From positions 1,116,501 to 1,180,500 of the forward strand of contig NZ_SRXV01000001.1 of the NCBI RefSeq assembly GCF_004793635.1: a stretch of 64,000 bases of DNA, read 5' to 3'. The translations under genes and the position numbers were made by a program. The notes below the pieces were generated by a model. That model did no database searches. It saw only the letters and a program-made list of their open reading frames with translations, and was not told where the DNA came from. Shown here one piece after another: positions 18,330-27,105 of this stretch; the first letter of the stretch is position 1; every line of letters starts with the position of its first letter. The stretch is from Marinicauda pacifica (GTDB lineage Bacteria; Pseudomonadota; Alphaproteobacteria; Caulobacterales; Maricaulaceae).

Positions 18330-19792
18330 TGATCCCCTCCCTGACCTACGATGCCGCCAGCGACAAGGCGCGCGAGGAATGCGGCGTCTTCGCTGTTCGC
18401 GATGTCGACGACGCGTCGGTGCTCGTCGCGCTCGGCCTGCACGCGCTGCAACACCGCGGGCAGGAGGCGTGCGGCATCACCAGCTACGACGGGCTGGGCT
18501 TCCATTCCGAACGCCGGCTGGGCCTGGTGGGCGACAATTTCACCGACCCCGACACGCTGGCGGGCCTCAAAGGGCGCATGGCGATCGGGCATAACCGCTA
18601 CTCCACCTCCGGCTCGGGTGCGCTGCGCAATGTCCAGCCGCTCTATGCCGATGTACGCGGCGGCGGCGTCGCGGTGGCCCATAACGGCAATCTGACCAAT
18701 GCGCGCGCCCTGCGCGAGGAGCTGGTCGCCTCGGGCGCCATCTTCCAGTCGACCTCGGATACCGAGGTCATCATCCAGCTCGCCGCGCGCTCGCGCAAAA
18801 CCAATTCGGCCGAACGCCTGCTCCAGGCCCTGCGCCAGATCGAGGGTGCGTTTGCCCTGGTCGCCCTCACCAATGACAAGCTGATCGGCGCGCGCGACCC
18901 GCTGGGCATCCGTCCGCTGGTCATGGGCCAGCTCGATGACGGCGTGATCTTCGCCAGCGAGACTTGCGCGCTGGACATGATCGGCGCGCGCTTTATCCGC
19001 GAGGTGGAGCCCGGCGAAGCGGTGATCGTGTCCGATAACGGAATTGAGAGCCGGCGCTACGCCCCGGCCGAACCTGCCCGGACATGCGCGTTCGAGTATA
19101 TTTATTTCGCGCGCCCCGACTCGGTGATTTCCGGGCGCTCGGTCTATGAGGCGCGCAAGCGCATGGGTATCCGTCTGGCCCAGGAATGCCCGGCCGATAT
19201 CGATGTCGTGGTGCCGGTGCCGGATTCCGGCATGACCAGCGCGCTCGGCTACGCCACCGAGATCGGCAAGCCGTTCGATCTCGGCATCATCCGCTCCCAC
19301 TTTGTGGGCCGGACCTTCATCCAGCCAACCCAGGCCAAGCGCGACCTGTCGGTCCGGCGCAAGCACTCGGCTAACGCGGCCGCCCTGAAGGGCAAGCGGG
19401 TCCTGCTCGTGGACGATTCCATCGTGCGCGGCACGACCTCGAAGAAGATCGTGCGCATGGTGCGCGAGGCCGGCGCGAAGGAAGTCCACTTCCGCTCCGC
19501 CTGCCCGGCCATCACCCATCCCGATTTCTACGGCATCGACATGCCGATGCGCGAGGAGCTGATGGCTGCCAGCCACGATTCCGAGCGCATGCGCGAAATG
19601 CTCGACTGCGACTCGCTCGGCTTCCTGTCGGTCGACGGCCTGTACTGGGCGGTCTGCCAGGAAGCGCGCAACGATGCGGCGCCCCAGCTTGCCGACCATT
19701 ATTTCACGGGTGAATACCCGACCCGCCTGATCGACCGCGACCGGGCGATCGCGGCGAAAGAGCAGCAACTCTCCTTCCTGGTGGATGCATGA
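18329..19792 (+). CDS. purF: Amidophosphoribosyltransferase
   Basis: 487 residues. PurF makes phosphoribosylamine from PRPP and glutamine, the first committed step of purine synthesis. The Ntn-type glutaminase nucleophile is Cys18 (EECGVFAV), so a short propeptide is removed. Glutaminase motifs HNRYSTSG and HNGNLTN follow, then the PRPP-binding VLLVDDSIVRGTT. The Cys pair that some PurF enzymes use for a 4Fe-4S cluster just before the terminal GKYPT motif is absent here (HYFTGEYPT). The start overlaps the cvpA stop, and the stop overlaps the SDR start. Confidence 0.97.
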   Translation: MIPSLTYDAASDKAREECGVFAVRDVDDASVLVALGLHALQHRGQEACGITSYDGLGFHSERRLGLVGDNFTDPDTLAGLKGRMAIGHNRYSTSGSGALRNVQPLYADVRGGGVAVAHNGNLTNARALREELVASGAIFQSTSDTEVIIQLAARSRKTNSAERLLQALRQIEGAFALVALTNDKLIGARDPLGIRPLVMGQLDDGVIFASETCALDMIGARFIREVEPGEAVIVSDNGIESRRYAPAEPARTCAFEYIYFARPDSVISGRSVYEARKRMGIRLAQECPADIDVVVPVPDSGMTSALGYATEIGKPFDLGIIRSHFVGRTFIQPTQAKRDLSVRRKHSANAAALKGKRVLLVDDSIVRGTTSKKIVRMVREAGAKEVHFRSACPAITHPDFYGIDMPMREELMAASHDSERMREMLDCDSLGFLSVDGLYWAVCQEARNDAAPQLADHYFTGEYPTRLIDRDRAIAAKEQQLSFLVDA

Positions 19793-20505
19793 GCGAGAAA
19801 CGACTTGAAGGCCGCGTTGCCCTGGTCACAGGGGCCTCGCGCGGGATCGGCTATGCCGTGGCCAAGGCGCTTGCCGCCGAAGGCGCGCAGATCATCGCGA
19901 CCGCGCGCACGACCGGCGCACTCGAACAGCTCGACGACGAGATCCGTTCGGCCGGCGGCCAGTGCACGCTGGTGCCGCTCGACCTGATGGACCCGGAAGG
20001 CATCGAGAAGCTCGCCGGCGTCATTGCCGAGCGCTGGGGCAAGCTGGACATCCTGGTCTGCAATGCGGGCGTTCTGGGTCAGATCACGCCCGCCCACCAG
20101 ATCACCGCAAAGACCTGGAACGAGGTCCTGGGCGTGAACACGATCGTGCCCGCCCGCTTCATCCGCGCGTTCGAGGCGCTCTTGCGGGCCTCAGATGCCG
20201 GACGCGCGCTGTTTACCAGCTCGGGCGCCTCGACTAGCCGGCGCGCCTACTGGGCCGCCTATTCCGCCTCAAAGGCCGCGCTGGACGCGCTGGTGCAAAG
20301 CTGGGCGAAGGAGCTGGAGGATTGCGCCCTCACGGCCAATCTCGTCGACCCCGGCGCAACACGCACCAAGATGCGCGCCAAGGCCGCCCCGGGGGAGGAT
20401 CCCGAGACCCTGCCCCATCCCGACGAGGTCGCGCCGCTTTTCGTCGAACTGGCCCTGCCGTCCGAAACCCGCAATGGCGAGATCGTGAAGTTCGAGCGCG
20501 GTTAA
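19789..20505 (+). CDS. SDR family NAD(P)-dependent oxidoreductase
   Basis: 238 residues, classical short-chain dehydrogenase fold. The cofactor motif is TGASRGIGYAVAKAL, the NAG motif is VCNAGVLG, and the catalytic triad is in TSSGAS and YSASKAALD. Sequence around the Rossmann strand 2 (ATARTTGALEQL) suggests NADP. The family resembles YciK-type reductases found after purF in Alphaproteobacteria; the substrate is unknown. It is coupled to purF by an ATGA overlap and ends at a strong terminator. Confidence 0.9.
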   Translation: MSEKRLEGRVALVTGASRGIGYAVAKALAAEGAQIIATARTTGALEQLDDEIRSAGGQCTLVPLDLMDPEGIEKLAGVIAERWGKLDILVCNAGVLGQITPAHQITAKTWNEVLGVNTIVPARFIRAFEALLRASDAGRALFTSSGASTSRRAYWAAYSASKAALDALVQSWAKELEDCALTANLVDPGATRTKMRAKAAPGEDPETLPHPDEVAPLFVELALPSETRNGEIVKFERG

Positions 20506-20531
20506 ACCCGCGGCCCGGTTCCCGAAAGACA

Positions 20532-20562
20532 AACGCCCCGGCGAGCTTCGCCGGGGCGTTTT
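20532..20562. terminator. Bidirectional rho-independent terminator
   Basis: A 13-bp perfect stem (20532-20544 with 20548-20560, AACGCCCCGGCGA and its complement) ends in TTTT on the plus strand and GTTTGTCTTT on the minus strand. It separates the convergent SDR and glutaredoxin-MauE genes. Confidence 0.9.
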
Positions 20563-20583
20563 CGTTCAGCCGCTTGCCTGGCG

Positions 20584-21369
20584 TCAGGCGAGGCCGACTA
20601 CCCCCACCGCCTTCAGGCCCATCCAGATGGCCATGGCCATCATCATCAGGTTCTCGGTCAGCGAGATGAAGCCCAGCGGCACATTGCTGCCTCCGCCCAC
20701 GCACGCGCATTTCAGCTCGCGCTTGTCGATATAGACCGCCTTGAACACTGACACCGCGCCGATCGTGCCGATGAAGAGTGCGACCGGCACGGACACCCAG
20801 GTCAGCGCCCCGGCAATCATCAGGATACCGGCCGCGCCCTCGGCAAACGGGTAGACGTAGGAATACGGCACCCAGCGCTTGGCCAGCAGATCGTAATTGA
20901 GAAACATGGTCGAGAAGGTCTCGACATTCTGCAGCTTGAGCAGCGCCAGGATCGCCATGCTGAAGGCGATGAACCACTCGGCCGCATGAATCGTGAAGAT
21001 TGTGCCGAATACGGCGAAGCTCGCCGCTAGCGCCATCAGCGCCGTGATGGAAAACAGTGCGATGACCGGCGTGTAGCTGGTCTCCTCCGGGTCGGAGGCC
21101 TCCTTGCCGAAATGCTTGAGCAGGGCGTCATAGCCGCCGATGCGCGTGCCATCGATGAAGATTTGCGGCGTCGTCTTCACGTCGTGCTCGGCCTTGAAGG
21201 CCTCGGTCTGCTCACGCGTTTCAAGATGATGGTCGTCGACCTCATAGCCCTTCGAGCGCAGCAAATGCTTCGCTTTCAGGCCATAGGGACAGACATGTTT
21301 GTCCATCACCATGCGATACAGACTCGCCGTCCTGGAGCCGGTCTGTGCCGGTGTGTGTGTCGTTGTCAT
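20584..21369 (-). CDS. Glutaredoxin-MauE/DoxX fusion membrane protein
   Basis: 261 residues. Residues 18-90 are a glutaredoxin fold with a monothiol-type CPYG (Cys27), the cis-Pro segment TTPQIFIDG and the GGYDAL glutathione-binding turn. Residues 100-255 hold about four membrane helices of the MauE/DoxX type, with a Cys pair KCACVGGG before the last helix. MauE-like proteins pass electrons for disulfide formation or reduction. The start at 21369 (MTTTHTPAQTG) is preferred; the longer frame runs through the promoter. It is controlled by a mer-like promoter shared with a divergent MerR gene. Confidence 0.85.
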   Translation of the reverse strand: MTTTHTPAQTGSRTASLYRMVMDKHVCPYGLKAKHLLRSKGYEVDDHHLETREQTEAFKAEHDVKTTPQIFIDGTRIGGYDALLKHFGKEASDPEETSYTPVIALFSITALMALAASFAVFGTIFTIHAAEWFIAFSMAILALLKLQNVETFSTMFLNYDLLAKRWVPYSYVYPFAEGAAGILMIAGALTWVSVPVALFIGTIGAVSVFKAVYIDKRELKCACVGGGSNVPLGFISLTENLMMMAMAIWMGLKAVGVVGLA

Positions 21370-21410
21370 TCGGGCCGCCTTCCTGTTCTGGTCATAACGG
21401 GCAGGCCCCC

Positions 21411-21442
21411 TATATAAGTTCCGTACCATGGTACGGGATCAA
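21411..21442 (-). promoter_or_regulatory. MerR-type promoter/operator of the glutaredoxin-MauE gene
   Basis: On the minus strand: -35 TTGATC (21442-21437), a 20-base spacer, then TATATA (21416-21411). Inside the spacer is a perfect 16-bp palindrome, CCGTACCATGGTACGG (21421-21436). The overlong spacer with a central palindrome is the hallmark of MerR activation by DNA underwinding. The half-site CCGTAC...GTACGGAA matches the classic Tn501/Tn21 mer operator as I remember it. Confidence 0.8.
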
Positions 21443-21451
21443 GAGGGAAAT

Positions 21452-21832
21452 ATGCGCACCATCGGCCAGTTGGCCAAATCGGGCGGTGTCGGAGTGGAGA
21501 CGATCCGCTTCTATCAGCGCAAGCAATTGCTGAACACGCCTTCACGCGCTGGCGGCATAAGGCGCTACGGCGATGAGGATTTGCGGCGCCTGCGCTTCAT
21601 CCGCAAGGCGCAAACCGCCGGCTTTTCGCTGGAGGAGATCGGGGAGCTCCTGGCGCTCGACGCCGGGCAGGATCACGCGCGAGCCAGAGAGCTCGCCGTC
21701 AATCGCATTGCCCGGCTGGACGAACAGATTGCCGAGATGAGCCGGGCGCGCGACTCCCTCACCCGGCTGGCGCGCGACTGTGCGGGCGACCCGGCCGGAC
21801 CTTGCCCCATCCTGGCGGCATTCGAGGTCTGA
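21452..21832 (+). CDS. MerR family transcription regulator
   Basis: 126 residues. The winged helix opens MRTIGQLAKSGGVGVETIRFYQRK, very close to mercury-type MerR, and the dimerisation helix runs from about residue 80. Of the three Hg(II) ligands of MerR, two have counterparts (Cys110 and Cys118, in DCAGDPAGPCPIL). The first (Cys82 of MerR) aligns with His75. It may sense a thiol-reactive agent, another metal or redox state. The ATG at 21452 has an AGAGGG site; the upstream ATG at 21428 lies inside the operator. Confidence 0.9.
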   Translation: MRTIGQLAKSGGVGVETIRFYQRKQLLNTPSRAGGIRRYGDEDLRRLRFIRKAQTAGFSLEEIGELLALDAGQDHARARELAVNRIARLDEQIAEMSRARDSLTRLARDCAGDPAGPCPILAAFEV

Positions 21833-21911
21833 GACCCGCGGGCTCTGGCCCTGTCACCAGTCGACCCGCCCCAGGGCGGAGGCGCTTGGACAGGTCGGCC
21901 TATGGTGGTAT

Positions 21912-21938
21912 GATTACAACTGATCACAAAGGATTACA
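21912..21938 (+). promoter_or_regulatory. Possible autoregulatory repeats of the toxin-antitoxin operon
   Basis: GATTACA occurs at 21912-21918 and again at 21932-21938, two helical turns apart, just before the antitoxin start. TGATCA lies between. RHH antitoxins bind short repeated sites upstream of their own genes; the assignment here is inferred from position. Confidence 0.35.
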
Positions 21939-22192
21939 TGATGGCGCAGCGCTCCGCATCCGAACCCATCACCGTGCGCACCGACAAGGTGGCGGAAATC
22001 GACGCCCTGGCGGGCGCGATGGACCGGTCGCGCAACTACATCGTCAATCAGGCCATCGAGCAGTATCTTCAAGCCAATGCCTGGCAGATGGAGCGGATCA
22101 ACGACGGTGTTGCCGCCGCCCGGGACGGCAAGGTCCTGCCCGCCGATGACGTGTTTGCGGGTATCGCCGCGAAGCACGGCTGGCCGCGTTGA
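21938..22192 (+). CDS. Ribbon-helix-helix antitoxin (CopG/ParD type)
   Basis: 84 residues. The N-terminal ribbon-helix-helix (SEPITVRTDKVAEIDALA, then MDRSRNYIVNQAIEQYL) binds DNA as a dimer. The C-terminal part (MERINDGVAAARDGKVLPADDVFA) is the usual toxin-wrapping tail. Two adjacent ATG codons (21938 and 21941) are available; AAAGGA upstream serves either. It overlaps the toxin gene by four bases. Confidence 0.9.
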   Translation: MMAQRSASEPITVRTDKVAEIDALAGAMDRSRNYIVNQAIEQYLQANAWQMERINDGVAAARDGKVLPADDVFAGIAAKHGWPR

Positions 22193-22497
22193 AGCGTCTG
22201 GTCATTGCCGAACCCGCCGCCCGCGATCTTGAAGCGATCGTGGACTACATCGCGCTGGACAACCTCACCGCCGCGCAGAGCGTGTATCAGGCTATCGTCA
22301 GCGCGGCAGAGCAACTGCCCGAGTTTCCAGCCCTGGGCCGTCCTGGACGCTACCCGGAGACCCGCGAACTCAGCGTCGCTGATTTGCCCTACCTGATCGT
22401 CTACCAGGTCACCCTTGATGCGGTGACAATTGTGGCAGTGTTCCACGCCGCCCGCGATCTGGCGCGGGCGCTGGATGACAGGCTGAAGCCCGGCTGA
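22189..22497 (+). CDS. RelE/ParE family toxin
   Basis: 102 residues of the RelE/ParE superfamily, with AARDLEAIVDYIA at the N-terminus, then LPEFPALGRPGRYPETREL, the beta-strand YLIVYQV and IVAVFHAARD. The Arg-rich, IYxV-like core is closer to ParE (gyrase inhibitor) than to RelE (mRNA cleavage), but this is a judgement by eye. The start appears to be TTG (22189), overlapping the antitoxin stop as TTGA, a weak start that would keep toxin below antitoxin. Confidence 0.88.
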   Translation: MKRLVIAEPAARDLEAIVDYIALDNLTAAQSVYQAIVSAAEQLPEFPALGRPGRYPETRELSVADLPYLIVYQVTLDAVTIVAVFHAARDLARALDDRLKPG

Positions 22498-22517
22498 CGC
22501 CGGCCCGCCGCCGGCCC

Positions 22518-23924
22518 CTATTTCTTCTTCTGGTCCACGTAGGGGTTTTTCCCGCCCTTCACGATCAGGCGGATCGGCACGCCGGGCATGCCGAAGGCTT
22601 CGCGAATACCGTTGACCAGATAGCGCTTGTAGCTCTCGGGCAGGTAGGAGGCGCGCGAGCACATCATCACGAAGGTGGGCGGGCGGCCCTTGGTCTGAGC
22701 GATATAGCGCGGCTTGACCCGGCGCCCGTCCACGGCCGGAGGCGGGTGACGCTCGGTCATCTCGCGCAGCCAGTCATTGAGATCGCGCGTCTTCACCTTG
22801 GCGCGCCAGTTCTTGTGCAGCTTATCCACGGTCGGCATGATCTGGTCGAGGCCCCGCCCGGTCTGGGCTGAGATGGGCAGAAGCGGCGCCCCCTTGATCT
22901 GGGGCAGCATCCGGTCGAATTCCTCGCGCAGATACAGCAGCGTCTTCTGCTTGTCGGTGACCGTGTCCCACTTGGAAATCAGGACGACCAGGCCGCGCCC
23001 CTCGGTGATCACCCGGTCGGCAATGGTCAGGTCCTGCTTCTCGAATGGGCGTTCTGCGTCGACCAGCAACAGGACGACTTCGGCAAACTTGATGGCGCGC
23101 AGCGTGTCGGCCGCGCTCATGCGTTCGAGCCGGTCATCCACCTTGCCGCGCTTTCGAAGACCGGCCGTGTCGTGCAGGCGCACGCGGCGCTCGTCCCATT
23201 CCCATTCCACGGCAATGGCGTCGCGCGTCAGGCCCGCCTCGGGGCCGGTAATCATGCGCTCCTCGCCGATCATGGCATTGACCAGGGTGGACTTGCCCAC
23301 ATTGGGTCGGCCCACCACCGCAATGCGCAGCGGCGGCTTGTCGTCCTCGTCCTCATCCTCGGCGTCGGGATCGAACAGATCGTCCAGATTGCGGCGGGCG
23401 CGTGTCTTCTTCTCATCGCCCATGCCCAGCGTGCGCAGGCCCGTCAGCACCGCGCTATAAAGCTCGGCCATGCCTTCGCCGTGCGCAGCCGACAGCGGCA
23501 CCGGCTCGCCCAGGCCCAGGCCCCAGCTTTCCAGCAGACCTTCGTCGCCCTGCTTGCCTTCGCACTTGTTGACGACCAGCACGACCGGCTTGTCGGCCTC
23601 GCGCAGGACTTCGGCGAAGCGCTCGTCGAGCGCCGTGACGCCGTCGCGCCCGTCAATCATGAACAGGCAGACATCGGCCTCTTTCAGCGCCGCTTCGGTC
23701 TGGGCGCGCATGCGTGCCTCGATCCCGTCGCGCGCGTCTTCATAGCCCGCGGTATCGATCAGGAGCAAATCGAGATCGCCCAGCCGGCCGCGCGCCTCGC
23801 GCCGGTCGCGCGTGACGCCGGGCCGGTCGTCGACGATGGCCAGCGGTTTGCCCGCAAGGCGGTTGAACAAGGTGGACTTGCCGACATTGGGTCGGCCGAC
23901 CACCGCAAGAACCGGCGGTCTCAT
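22518..23924 (-). CDS. der: Ribosome-assembly GTPase Der (EngA)
   Basis: 468 residues. Two GTPase domains in tandem (P-loops GRPNVGKSTLFNRL and GRPNVGKSTLVNAM) and a C-terminal KH-like domain from about residue 370. Der matures the 50S subunit and is essential in most bacteria. Between the domains is an acidic linker (DLFDPDAEDEDEDD), longer than in enterics. It follows bamB by 45 bases on the same strand, the conserved bamB-der order. Confidence 0.97.
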   Translation of the reverse strand: MRPPVLAVVGRPNVGKSTLFNRLAGKPLAIVDDRPGVTRDRREARGRLGDLDLLLIDTAGYEDARDGIEARMRAQTEAALKEADVCLFMIDGRDGVTALDERFAEVLREADKPVVLVVNKCEGKQGDEGLLESWGLGLGEPVPLSAAHGEGMAELYSAVLTGLRTLGMGDEKKTRARRNLDDLFDPDAEDEDEDDKPPLRIAVVGRPNVGKSTLVNAMIGEERMITGPEAGLTRDAIAVEWEWDERRVRLHDTAGLRKRGKVDDRLERMSAADTLRAIKFAEVVLLLVDAERPFEKQDLTIADRVITEGRGLVVLISKWDTVTDKQKTLLYLREEFDRMLPQIKGAPLLPISAQTGRGLDQIMPTVDKLHKNWRAKVKTRDLNDWLREMTERHPPPAVDGRRVKPRYIAQTKGRPPTFVMMCSRASYLPESYKRYLVNGIREAFGMPGVPIRLIVKGGKNPYVDQKKK

Positions 23925-23969
23925 GGCAGTATTCCTTCTGCGTGCGGCCGGAAGAACCGGCCACGCGTC

Positions 23970-25412
23970 CTAGCGGTAGGCCGAGAGCCGACCGTCATCG
24001 CTGAGGACATACACGGTCTGATCGGCAATGACTGGCGGGACGAACACAGCTTCGCCCACATCGCGGTCGCCCATGATTTCGCCGGTGCTGGCATCCACCA
24101 GCAGCAGGCTGCCGCGCGAGCTGCCGATGACCAGGCGTCCGCCGGCCATGATCGGACCGGCCCAGGCGATTCGCTGGCGGCGCTTTTCCGCATTGCGGAA
24201 GGCGCCAAGCTCGGTCAGCCAACGCAACTGGCCGGTGTGGCGGTCCAGCGCGACGAGTTCGGCCTCGGTCGTGATGAGGTAGAGATAGTCGCCGACGAGC
24301 CAGGGTACGTGCAGGCCGCCAATCTCCTGGGTCCAGATGCGTTCGCCCGTATTCAGGTTGAACGCGGCCAGGATGCCCGAATGGCTCATGGCGTAGACGC
24401 GGTCATTGGTCACGACCGGGCTGCCGGAAATATCGTTGATCGTCGACATCGGCGTGAGGCCGCCGGTGCGCGTCAAGGAGTCCGACCACAGAACCGAACC
24501 GTTCGACACGCGCAGCGCGACCAGCTCACCCGAGCTGTAGGGCGCGATGACGATTTCGCCGTACACGGCCGGGCTCGGCGCGGTCAGCAGACGCGCGCTT
24601 TCCGAAATACCGCGATGGGTCCAGAGCACTTCGCCGGACGTGGCGTCGATGGCGAACAGCTCGTTATCGTCGGTGGTCAGGAAGACGCGGCCATCAGAAA
24701 CGGTCGGGGCCGAATGGAAGGGGGTGAAGGCGGTCTGGCGCCAGATTTCCTCACCCGTACTGGCGTCGAGCGCCACGACGAACTCCGCGCCGCGGTGGGC
24801 GTAGACACGCCCGCCATCGACCGCAATGCCGCCGCCGAACGCCATGCGGTCCGCGCCGCCGCCACCGCTGCCGCCCACGAACGGGATGAAAGACAGGCCG
24901 AAGCCGCCCCCGTCGTCGTTCTGCGTCTCGACCCGGTTGCGCTGGATCCGCCGGTCCCAGAGCCGGTCGCCGGTTTCCGCGTTGTGCGCCGAGATACGTC
25001 CTTCCGCGTCGATCGCGTAGATCACGTTGTCGAGCACCACCGGACGCGCATTGATGCGGCGGTCGCGGGCCGAACCCTGGCCGGCGCGCACACGCCAGAC
25101 GCGGTTCAGATCGCCGTCGGCGGCGGTGTGCTGCATGGCATGGCTGGGATAGCCGTCCGGCTGCGGCCAGCGGTCATTGGTGTAGGTACCGGGCAGGTCG
25201 ATCGGCTGACCGAACTGGTCGGAGCGCTCGATCGTCTGCTCAAAGGCCAGCACCGAGATACGTTCGGAGGCGGCCGGCGCGTTCGGATCGTCGGTTTCCT
25301 CGCCCGAGAACGGGTTCAGGGCGTTCAGCCGTTCGCCCGCGCCGCAGGCGCTCAGGGCAAGCGCGCAGGCGCCAAAGCCGGCCAGGCGCAGCAATTGGGT
25401 CATGGTCACCAT
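23970..25412 (-). CDS. bamB: Outer-membrane assembly lipoprotein BamB-like beta-propeller
   Basis: 480 residues, somewhat longer than enteric BamB (about 390). A lipoprotein signal ends in ALSAC; an acidic, Pro-rich spacer precedes an eight-bladed PQQ-like propeller with blades such as VYAIDAEGRISAHNAETGDRLW and LVALDRHTGQLRWL. BamB helps the BAM complex fold outer-membrane barrels. The ATG at 25412 follows the upstream stop directly, with GAGG eight bases away; an ATG three codons later is also possible. Context between a YfgM-like gene and der supports the call. Confidence 0.88.
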   Translation of the reverse strand: MVTMTQLLRLAGFGACALALSACGAGERLNALNPFSGEETDDPNAPAASERISVLAFEQTIERSDQFGQPIDLPGTYTNDRWPQPDGYPSHAMQHTAADGDLNRVWRVRAGQGSARDRRINARPVVLDNVIYAIDAEGRISAHNAETGDRLWDRRIQRNRVETQNDDGGGFGLSFIPFVGGSGGGGADRMAFGGGIAVDGGRVYAHRGAEFVVALDASTGEEIWRQTAFTPFHSAPTVSDGRVFLTTDDNELFAIDATSGEVLWTHRGISESARLLTAPSPAVYGEIVIAPYSSGELVALRVSNGSVLWSDSLTRTGGLTPMSTINDISGSPVVTNDRVYAMSHSGILAAFNLNTGERIWTQEIGGLHVPWLVGDYLYLITTEAELVALDRHTGQLRWLTELGAFRNAEKRRQRIAWAGPIMAGGRLVIGSSRGSLLLVDASTGEIMGDRDVGEAVFVPPVIADQTVYVLSDDGRLSAYR

Positions 25413-26111
25413 CTAGTTTTCCTCACCCTCGCTCGCCGGGGTCTGCGCCTCGGCCGCGGGGGCCGGTGCGCGCTGTGCGATCAGGGCCAGGGCTTCGCCG
25501 GCCCGGCGCTGGAGATTTTGCGGAACGTCCAGCGAAAACGCGATCTGTTCGTAATGGCTGCGCGCCTCGTCCCAGCGCTCGGCCTGGATCGCGGCAAGTC
25601 CCATCAGCTCGCGGGCCAGTGGACCGGCCGGGCCCGTGCCTTCGGTCAGCGGTTCGGCCCGCAGCACGACGTCGTCATAGGACAGCTCGCTCTGCTCGAT
25701 CAGCAGCGCCTTGTAGCGCGCGGTGTCGCGCGTCAGCCGGTCCGGAGCGGCGCTCGCGGCCTGTTCGAAGAAGCTGGCCGCCTCGTCCCGGTTGCCCGCT
25801 TCCAGCGCCAGGGCGCCGCGCTGCATCAGCGCCAGTGCCCGGTAGCCGCGCGTACCGTCCTCGGCCAGCGTGGTCAGGGCCGCGTCGGCGCGCGCCGTAT
25901 CGCCGGACTGGTAGGCCTCGATGGCCTCCATCATCTGCGAACCGGCAGCGGCCCGGTTCGCGCTCTCGTTCGCGCCATACCATTGATAACCGGCCACACC
26001 GAGGATCACCGCGGCGGCAGCGCCCAGCACCCAGGGCCCGTAGGTCCTGAACAACTGGGTATAGCGTTCCTTGCGAAGTTCTTCTTCGACTTCGTCGAAT
26101 ACGTCGGCCAA
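25413..26111 (-). CDS. YfgM-like TPR membrane protein
   Basis: 232 residues. A short cytoplasmic start (MADVFDEVEEELRKERYTQ), one membrane helix (VLGAAAAVILGVAGY), then a periplasmic region of tetratricopeptide-type helices and an Ala/Pro-rich tail. This matches the ancillary SecYEG/periplasmic chaperone protein YfgM, which in E. coli sits in the same position upstream of bamB-der. The family is poorly conserved, so the call leans on layout and gene order. It abuts bamB without a gap. Confidence 0.8.
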   Translation of the reverse strand: MADVFDEVEEELRKERYTQLFRTYGPWVLGAAAAVILGVAGYQWYGANESANRAAAGSQMMEAIEAYQSGDTARADAALTTLAEDGTRGYRALALMQRGALALEAGNRDEAASFFEQAASAAPDRLTRDTARYKALLIEQSELSYDDVVLRAEPLTEGTGPAGPLARELMGLAAIQAERWDEARSHYEQIAFSLDVPQNLQRRAGEALALIAQRAPAPAAEAQTPASEGEEN

Positions 26112-26196
26112 TCGGGGCGCTCCGGAAATTTCGAGGTTTTAAAACGTGGCGGGACCCTAGCCGCAGGCGGCGGGCCGGGCAATACGGGCGTGCTGC

Positions 26197-27024
26197 TTAG
26201 CCAGCCTTCACATGATAGACGTGTTCGGGGCCGGGAAAACTGCGCGCGCGGACCTCCTCGGCAAAGCGGCGCGCGGCCTCGTCGGTCAACCCGCGCAAAT
26301 CGGCGTATTTCTTCACGAAACGCGGCACCCAGTCGGACTGGCCCAGCATGTCGTTGACGACAAGAACCTGGCCGTCGCATTTCGCCGACGCGCCGATGCC
26401 GATGGTCGGCGCGCTGACCGCCGCGCTGATCTCTTCGGCCAGATCCTGCGACGTGCCCTCGATGACGATGGAAAACGCGCCCGCCTCGTCGGTCAGGCGC
26501 GCCTCTTCCAGCACGCGGTCGCGCTCGGTCTGGCTGCGGCCCTTTGCCTTGAAGCCGCCATCGGCCAGCGAGGCCTGCGGGCGCAGGCCGACATGGCCCA
26601 TCACCGGCACGCCGCGCTCGGTCAGGAAGCGCACGGTTTCGGCGGCAAAAGCGCCGGTTTCCAGCTTGACCGCCTGCGCGCCGGTCTCGGCGAGGATGCG
26701 CGACGCGTTCTCGAAGGCCTGCTGCGGGCTCTTCTCGTAGCTGCCGAACGGCATGTCGATCACCACCAGCGCCTGGCGCGCGCGGCGCATCACCGCCTGG
26801 CCGTGCAGGATCATCATCTCCATCGTCACCCCGATCGTGCTCGGCAATCCGTGCACGACCATGCCCAGCGAATCTCCGACCAGCAGCACATCGCAATGGG
26901 GGTCGAGAAGACCCGCGGTCGGCGCGTCGTAGGCGGTCAGGCAGACAATGGGCTCACCGCCCTTGCGGGCACGGATGGAGGGCGGGGTCTGGCGTTTGAC
27001 CGGTGTCTCGGATTGGGCGGACAT
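26197..27024 (-). CDS. panB: 3-methyl-2-oxobutanoate hydroxymethyltransferase
   Basis: 275 residues. PanB adds a hydroxymethyl group from methylene-tetrahydrofolate to ketoisovalerate, the first step of pantothenate and CoA synthesis. Motifs: [29 protein letters not shown] (metal Asp), [21 protein letters not shown] and [18 protein letters not shown]. Length and motifs are typical. Other pan genes are not nearby; it stands alone between the yfgM-like gene and the sigma-factor region. Confidence 0.96.
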   Translation of the reverse strand: MSAQSETPVKRQTPPSIRARKGGEPIVCLTAYDAPTAGLLDPHCDVLLVGDSLGMVVHGLPSTIGVTMEMMILHGQAVMRRARQALVVIDMPFGSYEKSPQQAFENASRILAETGAQAVKLETGAFAAETVRFLTERGVPVMGHVGLRPQASLADGGFKAKGRSQTERDRVLEEARLTDEAGAFSIVIEGTSQDLAEEISAAVSAPTIGIGASAKCDGQVLVVNDMLGQSDWVPRFVKKYADLRGLTDEAARRFAEEVRARSFPGPEHVYHVKAG

Positions 27025-27105
27025 GGAGGCTACCTTCAGTCACTGGCTCGCGAATGCGCGCACCATAACCCGCTTTCGTATCGGCACAATCGGTCGCGCG
27101 ATGCG

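Noticed and set aside
23172..26357. A 1,061-codon open frame on the plus strand
   Set aside because: It runs antisense through der, bamB and the yfgM-like gene, all with clear motifs. Long antisense frames are expected in GC-rich DNA where the third codon position is G or C.
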